From NCBI RefSeq assembly GCF_024166365.1, contig NC_064831.1, positions 24,852,768 through 24,916,767 of the forward strand: DNA of 64,000 nucleotides. Direction: 5' to 3'. The notes below the pieces were generated by a model, which saw only the letters and a list, made by a program, of their open reading frames with translations, had not been told where the DNA came from and ran no database searches. The position numbers were made by a program, and so were the translations under genes. Positions 25,201-37,200 of the stretch are shown here, one piece after another (positions within the stretch are counted from its first letter, which is position 1; every line of letters starts with the position of its first letter). The DNA is from Elephas maximus indicus (lineage: Eukaryota; Chordata; Mammalia; Proboscidea; Elephantidae).

Positions 25201-28200
25201 GCTGTTATCAGGTATATCCGTCTAGGAGTCCATTCAGTTTTCTTGTATGAATTCAGCTCAGGTTTCCAGGTAGCTGATATCAAGTGTGTGGTACAGGCTC
25301 TGTCCATCAGTCTTTAGAGGGGCAGGGGTGATTGGGGTATATAACCGTATCTGATTGCAGCAGGGGGTCACTCTCTGAACAAGGCAGGGGGCTGAGAACC
25401 GACCCCCAAGTGTCTCTGAGGAAAACGTGTCTCTGTTCCTTAGAGCATGCTGCTGGCTGGGCTCTGCAAAAGGACCATGGGGACCCAAAGATTTTGTTGT
25501 AAGGACTGGGAGGTACCAGTTATCCCTGGGCCCATGTTGCGGGTGGCTGGGTGACCCAAGTGGAGCCACCCGTCCTTAGGTCCCTGTTGTGGATAGGTGA
25601 GGACCTTGTTTAATAGGCAAAGCAATGTCAAATGTCAAACACCCACCTCTCCACCGCACAGCTGAAACGGTTGGAGTTTGCCAACAAGGGCCTATCCTCC
25701 TGAAATAGGCCCACACAGGTCCATGCAGAAAGGAAAGGTGCTCAAGGTCCATGCATGGTTTATGCCTGGACAGGAGCCGTTTCCATCCTGAGCTCCCCCA
25801 GTTAATGGAGCTAGCAAATTATCTTTTCCCCCCAGTTGCAATTTTTTTTTCCTTCCTCAAGGCCGGGAGGACGGCTACAGGTGCTCACCAGGGTCTATCT
25901 CAGGCCTACGGATTCAGCCGCTGAAGCTGGGTTGGGGGGGGCACGGTAAAATATACGCAAGTACTTAGCTTTTGCCAAGAGAGCCCTTGTCCTCAGGTTC
26001 CGGAGGTGTGAGTGGGCTGTGTGGCTGGCTGCTTCTCCCTGAGGAAACTGTGGCTGAACCCTAGGACCAGCCCGCCTCTGCCGCCACCGCTGCCTCCGCT
26101 CCAAGAATGGTGCCTGAGGGCTTCCTGCAATTCAGGTCAGGTAACACCTCTCCGCTTCTGAACGGTCTCTGCCTTCCCCTGCCCCTCAGTTTGTTGTCTA
26201 AGCCTGCCTTTGTTGCTCAGGGCTCCCAGCTTGTCACAAATGTATTCGTTTCACTTGTTTTTTCGGGTCTTTGTTGTAAAGAGGGCTCGATGGAAGCGTC
26301 TGTCTATTCTGCCATCTTGGGTCCGCCTCCGCAATATGCCTTTTGATTTCATGGCTGCTACTTCAAGATTATTGATCCAAGTAATAATCTTGATCCAAGT
26401 AGACTGAAACCCTTGACAACCTCTGTTTCTTAGCCATTTATCATGGTGTTTTTTATTGGACTAGCTGTGAAGATTTTTTTTATGTTCAATCTATATTGAA
26501 GAGTGTAGTCTTTGACCTTCATCAGTATGTACTTCAAGTTGTGTTTATATTCAGCAGGCAGGTAGTTAATGAGTCTTCCTCCAATCCTGATGCTTCGTTC
26601 TTCTTCATATAGTCCAGCTTCTTGAATTATTTGTTAAGCATACACATTGAATAAGTAAGGTGAAAGGATACAACCGTACTACATTCATTTTCTGATTTTT
26701 AAGCCACATAATATCCCCTTGCTCTGATTGAATGACTGCCTCCTGATCTATGTGCAGCTTCTGCGTGTATGTACAGTCTAGAAGTCCAAAATCAAAGTGT
26801 TGGTAGGGCCATGCTCCCTTGAAAGCCTGTAAGGGAAGATCCTTACCTCTTCCAGAGGCCATTTGCCTCTTCTCGTAGCTCCAGGCATTCCTTGCCTAGG
26901 GCAGCATCACTCCAACCTGTGCCTCCGTCTTCACATGGTCGTTTTCCCTCTGAATCTCTCTGTATCTGTGTCTCTTCTCTTTTTATAAGGACACAAGTCA
27001 TGTTGGATTAAGACTTACCCTACTCCAGTGTGACCTCATGTTAACTAATTACATCTACAAAGATGCCATTTCCAAATAAGGTCATATTCACAGGTACCAG
27101 AATTTAGGACTTCAGCATATCTTTTGTGGGGGACAAAATTCAAGCCATAATACAGCTTAAAAAATTAATTCATTCAGTTCTTGTGTCCCTCAAATAATGA
27201 ATTAAACTTACATCCTCACCCTACTTCATCTCATCACTGACGTCCACCCTTGGGATAGGAATGGTGGATGATAAAGAGGCAGAGGACCCGGTGAAAGATT
27301 AGTTGGGTTTAAAGGGTGGGGTGAGATTTGGTTCTCACTCTTTGTAGAAACATTGCTTATAAACAGATGTCATATATTCAGCGGACCGATTAGTCTTTGA
27401 AAAATTCATCAGTTGGTCTAAGCATTTTCTTAGTCTCTGAAAGTTTACTTTAATCTTGCATTGTCTGAATTTGCAATAATGATATAACTAATTTACCTTT
27501 AATTAATAATTATATTTTCACAGTTAAAAGAGACTTTCGGTTTTCTTTTCTTTTTTTTCCATTTGAAAATCTAGATGATGGATATGTATGTTTTGTAGAC
27601 TTCCAAGTTCTGTAAACTTTATTTGATTTGATATATTTTCTATTTAGAAATGTTGGTAGACATGATTTAATCACTGGTTGATGATAAATATCACTCTTTT
27701 CCTATATTTTTGAACAGTGTGGAGGATGCTGGGCCTTCAGTGTGGTAGGTGCGGTGGAATCCGCATGTGCCATCAAAGGGGAGCCTCTGGAAGACCTGAG
27801 CGTTCAGCAGGTCATTGACTGTTCATACAGTAATTATGGCTGCAATGGAGGCTCTACTCTCAGTGCTTTGAACTGGTTAAATAAGGTGAATAATTTTAAA
27901 CTCTTTTCTTTTTTGCTTGTTTAACGTGTGTTTAGTATCCAAACAATTTACTTTCATATGCTAAATAAGGTTTTCAGGTTCAGAAATTTAGATAAGCAAA
28001 GCTTGAATTAATCAGAAGGTTTAAAAATGAATTGTTTCTAGGCAAATCAGTCATCAGGAAATCAAAGGGCGAAACATCTTACCTGAAATCTGTTTTCAGT
28101 ACATATTTATGTTTATTTCTTAATAGGAAAATACTTGTTTGCAGATCAGTGCTACAGAATGACCGAGAAAGACGAGAGAAAATGATTTCCATACAATTAC

Positions 28201-31200
28201 TGAACATTGAGGTGAAAAGGGATATTAAAGTCAGCTAATTTAGTAACTCTTTTTATAGATGAAGAAATGAGACCTGAGAGGTGAAATCACATTACCAAGT
28301 CATTGGGTGAGCCAAACTGCACCTGTCTCCCACTTCAGGGCTTGACCCAGTCTAACACAGTGTCCCTCAATGTTCTTTGTAAACTCTCTAACATTGTCCC
28401 CAGTCAAGCCTCAACTGTATGAAACCACACAGTGTGAGCACTATTACATCTTTTGTTGTTGTTGTTTGTTTGTTTTAATCAAGGCAATGTTCCTAAGACC
28501 TGGATTCACTATATTTTGTGTTACTTTATGCTTTGGGTCGCTATGAGTCGGAACCGACTCAACAGCACCTAATGACAACAACATATGCTTTGGGGCATAG
28601 TGGTTAAGAGCCTGGCTGATGGAACCAAAAGGTTGGCAGTTTGAATCCACCAGCCATTCCTTGGAAACCCTATGGGGTAGTGCTACTCTGTCCTCTAGGG
28701 TTGCTGTGAGTCAGAATCTACTCAATGGCAATGGGTTTGTTTTTTTTGGTATATGATTTGGGAGCCCTGGTGGCATAGTGGCTAAGAGCTCAGCGGCTAA
28801 CTGAAAGGTCATCAGTTTGAATCCACGAGCTGCTCCTTGGAAACCCTATGGGGCAGTTCTTCTCTGTCCTATAGGGCTGCTATGAGTTGGAGTCAACTCA
28901 ACAGCAATGGGTTTGGTTTTTTGATATATGCCTTGAGCTGCTCTGTACACATTGTGCGGACGGTGAATTGTGTGTTCTTGTCCCTGGGTGGTGCAAATGA
29001 TTAACTCACACAACTGCTAATCAAAATGTTGGAGGTTCAGTTCTACCCAGAAACATCTCAAAAGAAAGACTGGTGATCTTCTTCCAAAAACTTAGCCACT
29101 GAAAATCCTGTGGAGCACAGTTTTGCTCTGAAACACATGGGGTCGCCATAAGTAGCAATTGATGCAAACAGCAACTGTGTTCCCCTTCCCCCTGCCAAAG
29201 CCCAGCATTCTGGACGGGAGAACTATAAAATGTGTGACTCATGACAGATGTGGGTAGAAGAATGCTTAACCTAACCATTATCTTGTCTTGCTAAATCACT
29301 GTACTTAAACGAGTCTTATTCTGACTCATAGTGACCCTAGAGGACAGAGTAGAACACTCCCTACATGATTTCCAAGGAGCAGCTGATGGATTTGAACTGC
29401 CAACTCTCTAGTTAGCAGCTGTAGCTCTTAACCACTTCGCCACCAGGGCTCCGTCAAAGACTTGCTAATGTAGAACCAGAAGACTGGAAGGAAAATGTTA
29501 CCTTGTCGTTCCTTCAGGAGCAAGATGACTCTAAGCTTTGTTACCAGACAGATGGAGATTCTAGAGAAGGAAGGTATGGGAAAAAGAGGAGTCAAATGGA
29601 GAAAGAAGGATATTGTCTGTGATTCCCTAGCATATCCATGACAAGCACCTAAGACCTTAAGGTCCTAAGAACCCAAAAAAGCACCCACATGATGAAGATG
29701 TGGCCAAGGTGGACCTTATTTTAACACATTGAAGCATTTTGTTTGATTTTTAAAACAGTTAAATGCCAACTTAATTGTTTTAATTTAATTGTGGCTGTTT
29801 TTTTTTTCAGATGCAAGTAAAACTGGTGAAGGATTCAGAATACCCATTTAAAGCACAAAATGGCCTGTGCCAATATTTTTCTATTTCACATTCTGGATTT
29901 TCAATCAAAGGTTATTCTGCATATGACTTCAGGTAAATATCTTTTTCTCTGTGTTCTTTAATTTATGATCTGTTGAATATTCAGAATTAATAACAAGATT
30001 ACCTCAAGCTCTTAAATGTTTTAAAATCTGCTTTTTACTAGACAGTAATTGCCAATTACAGTGGAGTATTATGGGTATTGTTTGTTGAATACAATCAACT
30101 TACTTTTCTGTGTCTAATTACAATAGAAATAACAATTTTAAATTAACACACTTAAATCCAGTTTAAGGAGGCCTGGTTGCACAATGGTTAAGAACTTGGC
30201 TGCTGACTGAAAGGTTGATGGTTCGAACCCACCACTGGCTCTGCAGGAGAAAAGACCTAGTGATCTGCTGCCATAAAGATTACAGGCTAGAAAACCCCAT
30301 GGGGCAGTTCTGCTCGGTCCTAGAGGGTCGCTATGTGTCAGAATAGATTCGTTGACACGCAACAACAACAAATCCAGTTTAAGGTATGATTTATACTTAG
30401 CACTTTTCTCTTACCAATTGTGCAGTAATACTATTAGCACATTTCAGTCTTACTGTTGAATCAATTCAGAATTGCTCTGTGTAGACTCTGATATGAAGCA
30501 GCCTATGTATCAAGAAGTATTTTTGGACATACTCTATGTCCCTGTAATTTTCAAGTCACAGGCTGTAATAAAAGCATTAAAAAAAGCTTTCAGATTAAGA
30601 ACAAGTAGGGAAGAGCGTTTTACTGAAGATAAATTGCATAGCACAGGGTCATGATAAGAGTGCAGGGATAGAAAAGATAGGCTGGGGAAGAGGACTCATG
30701 TTGGAACTTGAAGGGCAGATTGACTTTGGGTAGGTTCAGGGGGAAACAATCAATAAAAAAACACGTGAGAAACAAAAAGCCAGCTAGAGAATCATTGTGA
30801 CCAGTTGATGGAATACAGGATAGGTGTTCAGAGATGATAAGGACAAAGGAAACTCAACTAACTCGTGCTTTCAATTTTTATTAAGAAATAAAGAGATCAC
30901 AGCAGTGGGTCCTGGACAGAGCAGGAGAAAAATCTAGAACAAAATTCAAATTCACAAAATGAGACCAGACTTCTGGCCTGATAGAAACGGGAGGAACCCC
31001 TGAGACTGTAGCCCCCAGACAACTTGCTAACTCAGAACTGAAGCCGCTCCTGTAGTCCACCTTTCAGCCAAAGATTAGACAGGCCTGTAAAACAAACAAT
31101 AACACATGCGAGGAATGTGCTTCTTAGTTCAATCAAGTATATGAGACTAAATGGGCAACACCTGCCCAAAAGCAATGATGAGAAGGCAGGAAAGAACAGG

Positions 31201-34200
31201 AAAACTGGGTGAATGGACAGGAAGAACCCAGGGTGGAAAGGGAAGGGAGGAGAGTGCTAACACATTGCTGAGATTGCAGACTATGTCAAAAAATGATTTG
31301 TGTATAAAAATTTGAATGAGAAACTAGTTTGTGCTGTAAACTTTCACATAAAGCACAATAAAATTAAAAAAATACATATATGAAAGGGAACTTCACATCC
31401 CAGAACTTAAACAGAGAAAACAGAAGCATTAAATTAAATTTAGATAAGGTAATAACAGAATGCCCTGTAATTTACTTGATACTGAATGTAAAAGACTCTC
31501 TTGATCCAGATGATGTGTACCCATGAGATCTGAAGAAAACCAAGGGTGAAATAGGACCATTGCAAAAAATATAATCCCTCTAAATAAGCGTAAGTGTGCA
31601 CAGGACACACCTCCTCTCCATAACAAGGGTGACCCTGGGAAACGTACACCAGTGAGCCTTGGGTCCATACCTGGCAGGCTACATAGGATCTCAGATGAAA
31701 TATACAGGGTCACCGAGCACATTCCCAACACCTCCTTTGGAGGTAAAGACAACAAACTTCTAAAGCGAGAAAGAGTGCCTTTATAAGTCATTAGTTCCTT
31801 AAGAGTGCAGTTAATCCCCAGCCTACAACTGGGTTCCGTTCTAATGACTCTGTCATAAGCTGGTTCTGACATAAGTCAAATACCTTGTTTTTGTTGTTGT
31901 TTTGTTTTGTTTTTAGTTTTCAATACTATTGTCCTTTATTACCGGTATCTTCGTAAATCCTGTATAAGGAAAGGGTGTGAACAAGAAGGAACTACATTTT
32001 GAAAATGTAATTAGGAAGTCCTTTGTCATGCATAGAAGATTGAAAAAGTTAGGAAGACACAAAAGAATAATAGGCATCAGTCTATACTGGAGCGCATGTG
32101 TGGGTGAGCATGAGAGAGAGAGAATCTAAGGTCATTGGTATTGAGCCTGAAACAGGATCTAACCAACCTTTAGTTAAGAAGGAAGAGTTCCAATAAAAAT
32201 TTTGGCATTTATAGTGAACAGTAGGCTTTCCTGGCTAGAGTAATGTTAAGCTGATTGTGTTAGATTCTTCAGTAAGATCTTTTATTTATTTATTCATTCA
32301 TTCAGATATTTATTTAACACAGTTTTAGGTTCAAGGGATTTGACAGTGAACAAAACAGATAAAAACTCTTGCCTTCATGGACTACATTGTAGTGGGAGAG
32401 ACAGGCAATAATCAAAAAAACAACAAAAAAATAATGTACGGTGTGTTAGAAGCAATCATTTCTAAAGAGAACCAAATAAAACAGTGAGAAAATAAGAAAT
32501 ATCTGGAGAAAGGGGCATATAAAATTTTAGAAATGATTGCCATCGAGGGACTCACTGAGAAGGTGAAGATCTGAAAAGGACACTTAGCCATGCAGATATC
32601 TGGAGAAATACTCTTTCAAGCAGAGGAATCCGTAAGTGCAAAGACCCTGAGGCAGAAACATATCTGATATGCTTGAAGAATAATGATGAAACCGGTGTGG
32701 CTGCAGTGGAAAGAAGAAGGACAGAACTAGCAGGAGATGAGGAGAGGTTACCAGTTATTAACTTAAGAGGGGGGTTGGTTCTTTGTCTTTTACTCTAAGA
32801 TATAAAACCATTAGAGGGTTTTGAGAAGAGAAATGACATGGCTTGACTTGCATTTTAATAGAATCACTCTGGCTTCCACAAAAGAACAGATAGAACAGGG
32901 TAAGGACAGGAGCACAGTGACCAGTTAGGAGTAGGGTTGCCATCTTTAGCAAATGAAAATACAGGGCATCCAGTTAAAGTTGTATTTCAATTAAATAACA
33001 ACTATATATATAGTTTGTTTGTTTGTTTTTAGTGCAGAGAGCCCCAAACATTTGTTTATCCGACATGCTGCATGTGGCCCACTTATACTGTGAAGCAGGG
33101 TGGAAGTCACAGGAAAACAGAAGTGACCCTACTGGGTCCAACAGAAAGGATTCAGCGTAGGGAACAAGATGCCCAAGAGTTAGGAGACTGAAAGCCTGCC
33201 GAGAGAATGCTAAAGTAATTCAGGAATTAATAATTACAGAATCAACTACCACCCCTGGAGCTGGTGAAACAAAAGAACGAGAAGACATTGTTAAAACATA
33301 GGCTTGCAGAAGAGTGTCCCTGTGGGGACTTTCTGCAGCTAATGCTTAGACCTCCACAGAAGGGTGCCACACCACTGGTACTAGGGGTGCTAAGAGAATC
33401 TGGGGGTTTGAGCCAGCTCTTTCTGTGGTGGTACAACACTGGCAGGAATTAAAAAAACAGGAAGCCCCTTTTCTCCTCTTTCCACCTTCCAGCATCCCTT
33501 TGTTGTTGCTGCTATTACGTGCCATCGAGTCAGTTCTTCATAGCAACCCTACGTACAACAGAACAAAACACTGCCTGGTCCATGTCATCCTCATAACTAT
33601 TGCTAAATGTCCGTTTAGAACATCCAATTGCCATCATCTAGTCAAAAGTTACATGTCAAAGGAGTTAGAAAACTCCAAGTCAAAACACCAAAATACAGAG
33701 TATTAAAATGATATTCTTGAAGATGAGAGACAATAGATAAATATCCCTCACAGAGGGGGAAGCTCCACAGGTTGTACAGAGGGCTTTATATGAAAGGTAG
33801 AGCCCTGGCAGTGTAGTGGTTAAAGTGTTCCACCGCAACTGTAAAAGTCGTGTTCGAATCTACCAGCCACTCCTTAGAAACCCTATGGGGCAGTTATACT
33901 CTGTCCTGTAGGGTCCGTATGAGTCAGAATCGACTTGATGACAATGGCTCTGTGTTTTTGTTTTGTTTTACATGGAGGGTAAGAGAGAGGAGAGGCAGCT
34001 ATGACTCCAGGCTTTTTTTCCTGAACACCTGAAAAATGGATTTACCATTAGCTGAGATATGGAAGATTTGAAAGGGAACATCAAAAGCTTTGTTGGGGCA
34101 TGTAGGAAGTGATTTGTTAACCTTGGTAGGGGGAATGAGGAAGAAAGACAGAACATAGAAAGCAGGATTTCATTGTTATGTAAGGTAGCTGGGGAGCTCT

Positions 34201-37200
34201 GGGATCCAGTGTGAGATACACACTTCAGAGTTAACCCACCCAAGCTGGTGTTCATCACCTCCCATGATTTATTAGTTAAGGCCGCATCTGGCACGAGGTT
34301 GGAGGGTAACTGGTGATCCTTGGCACTTTGCGAGAGATGGAGCTCAGGCTGAGAACTGCAGGACTCATCCTAGGAAGCTGGGCTAATGTGTACTGTAGTA
34401 GGAAGGTCTTTCACAGCAACTTTTATATATATGGATCAGGCTCTGGGCACTTCAAAAATCCCCGTTGACAAAAGAGGCCCCGAATAAGTAAAGCATTACT
34501 GAAAAAGAACAAAGTGGGGGGGTCTCATCCTACCTGATTTTAGAGCTTATTATACTACCACAGTAGTCAAAACAGCCTGGTACTGGTACAATAACAGAAC
34601 TGAGAATCCAGATACAAATCCATTCACATATGAGCAGCTGATACTTGACAAAGGCCCAAAGTTACCTAAATGGGGAAAAGACAGTCTTTTTAACAAATGG
34701 TGCTGGCATAAATGGATATCCAACTGCAAAAAAAATGAAGCAAGACCCATACCTCACACCATGCACAAAAAAAAACTAACTCAAAATGGATCAAAGACCT
34801 AAATATAAAATAAAATGATAAAGATCATGGAAGAAAAATAGGGACAATACTAGGAGCCCTAATACATGGCATAAACAGTATACAAAACATTACTAACAAT
34901 GCACAAGAGAAACTAGACAACTGGGAGCTCCTAAAAATCAAACACCTATGCTCATCCAAAGACCTCACCAAAAGAGTCAAAAGATTACCTACAGACTGGG
35001 AAAAAGTTTTTAGCTATGATATTTCCAAACAGCATCTGATCTCTAAGATCCACATGGTACCGAAAAAACTCAACTACAAAAAGACAAATAACCCAATTAA
35101 AAAATGGGCAAAGGTTATGAACAGGCACTTGACTACAGAAGACATTCAGGTAGCTAACAGATAGATACATGATGAAATGCTCACAATCATTAGCCATTAG
35201 AGAAATGCAAATCAAAACTACAATGAGATTCCATCTCACTCCAACAAGGCTGGCATTAATACAAAAAACACAACATAATAAATGCTGGAGAGGTTGTGGA
35301 GAGACTGAAACACTTACATACTACTGGTGGGAATGTAAAATGGTACAACCACTTTGGAAATTGATTTGGCAGTTCCTTAAAAAAGCTAGAAATAGAACTA
35401 CCATATGATCCAGCAAACCCACTCGTTGGAATATATCCTAGGGAAATAAGAGCCTTTACACGAACATATATATGCACACCCATGTTCATTGCAGCACTGT
35501 TTACAATAGCAAAAAGATGGAAGCAATCAAGGTGCCCATCAACGGATGAATGGATAAATAAATTATGGTATATTCACACAATGGAATACTATGCATCGAT
35601 AAAGAACAATGATGAATCCATGAAACATTTCATAACATGGAGGAATCTGGAAGGCATTATACTGAGTGAAATTAGTCAGTTGAAAAAGTACAAATATTGT
35701 ATGAGACCACTATTATAAGAAGTTGAAAAATAGTTTATACTGAGAAGAAAATATTCTTTGATGGTTACGAGAGTGGGGAGGCAGGGAGGGAGAGAGGATT
35801 TCACTAATTACATAGTAGGTAAGAACTATTTTAGGTGAAAGGAAAGACAGCACACAATACAGGGGAGGTCAGCACAACTGGACTAAACCAAAAGCAGTTT
35901 CCTGAATAAACTGAATGCTTCGAAGGCCAGCGTAGCAGGGGCGGGGGTTTGGGGACCATGGTTTCAGGGGACATCTAAGTCAATTGGCATAATAAAATCT
36001 ATTAAGAAAACATTCTGCATCCCACTTTGGAGAGTGGCGTCTACGGTCTTAAATGCTAGCAAGCAGCCATCTAAGATGCATCAATTGGTCTCAACCCACC
36101 TGGAGCAAACGAAAACGAAGAACCAGACTACTGGTGATTAAAGCAAGTCTTACAGGTACAGGCTCTTGCTGATCATGATTTGCTTTAATCACTGAATTTC
36201 GGTGGAAATAAAATTTAAGAGAATTCTTTGAAGACTGTAGGTCTTGTAAATCACTGCTGGAAAAATGAATAGCAAGCTCATGGAACCAGGATTTGATAAT
36301 ATAATATATCCATTATCAACAAACGTGCATTTGATAAGAGTTCTACATTGGACTAATAATGGAGACAGATACTGTTTGGAATATATTTTAAGTTGCTAAA
36401 GGCTCATATCTTTCTGGTGTTCAGCTCCGGAGCTACATGGAACAGTTGCCTGGCTTGGTTTGTCCTTAATATCACAGGACCCCTTATTTCTTATTTTTCA
36501 ATATCGTTGATATATTTTTTTCAGCCTGCCTCAGTTATTTCTTTCATCCTACAATGTTAACAGCCCTTTATTTTCTTTAAAAAAAAAAAAAAAAAAATTC
36601 TCCTTGATCTCTCTCCTTCACACTTTCCCCTGAAACTGGATCACTGATGTGATGTATTTCACAGTATATCTTTTGTTGCCTTAAAGAAGCAGAGACAACT
36701 ATGTTCTGGGTCAGACAGAGAAGATCATATAAATTGTATTTGAATTACAAAATATTCAAAGAATTTGAATACAATGAAGTATACTATATACACTGAAACT
36801 TAGGTTAAACAAAATTTATTAGATGACTTCGCAATGAGGAAGGAAACAATGTTGTAAAGTTAGAGTAGAACTCCTGTGCTAGCCATGGTACATAATTTGT
36901 ACCCATAATTTTATCTTATATTGATTCTACAAATTAGGTGGAATGACTGTAGTGTACAGCTGAAATTTGTACCCAGGTCTGAAGGACTTCAAGTCCCTGA
37001 ATACTATAAAGGGGTTGCACTCAACTACTAAGGTTGGCAGTTTGAATACACCCAGAAGCACTGCAGAAGAAATGCCTGGCTATCTACTTCCATAAAGATT
37101 AGACAAGAGTTCTATTCTGTAACACATGGGATCATGATGAGTCAGAATTAACTCCATGGCCATGTTCTGCTTTTTTTTCTTTTTTTTCTTTAACACAGAA

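Larger units (their letters stand above)
18171..27160. repeat. Ancient repeat enclosing a nested insertion
   Basis: 18171-18251 ('ttagtttcctaggtctacc', 'aaacaacagaagtttatctc') and 26775-27160 ('agtctagaagtccaaaatca', 'ttataaggacacaagtcat', 'ccaaataaggtcatattcac') are consecutive halves of one old repeat. Everything between is inserted RTE and L1. Confidence 0.75.
8406..27717 (+). other. CTSO intron 3, 19.3 kb
   Basis: The largest intron, most of it retroposon: L1 3' end (9190-9725), near full-length RTE (11345-14445), SINE (15282-15424), nested set (15728-16800), SINE with inserted SINE tail (16887-17100), 63-bp tandem duplication (17141-17266) and the three-level nest (18171-27160). I see nothing definite in 8406-9190, 9726-11340 (10290-10660 may be an old antisense L1 piece), 14450-15280, 17270-18170 and 27160-27717. 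Confidence 0.9.
27886..29810 (+). other. CTSO intron 4
   Basis: 1.9 kb. MIR-like tail near 28235-28330, an RTE 3' end plus two tandem SINEs (28525-28925), a third SINE of the long type (28981-29176) and an antisense SINE (29300-29452). Nothing is recognised in 27886-28230 and 29453-29790. Confidence 0.9.
32280..34310 (+). repeat. Ancient repeat interrupted by younger insertions
   Basis: Starts 'tttatttattcattcattca', then 'gtgaacaaaacagataaaaa', 'gcaaagaccctgaggcagaa', 'gaatcactctggcttcc', and resumes after the SINE with 'ggcagctatgactccaggct'. This is an old mammalian repeat whose name I am unsure of. It is interrupted by 33495-33610 and 33799-33956. Confidence 0.55.
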
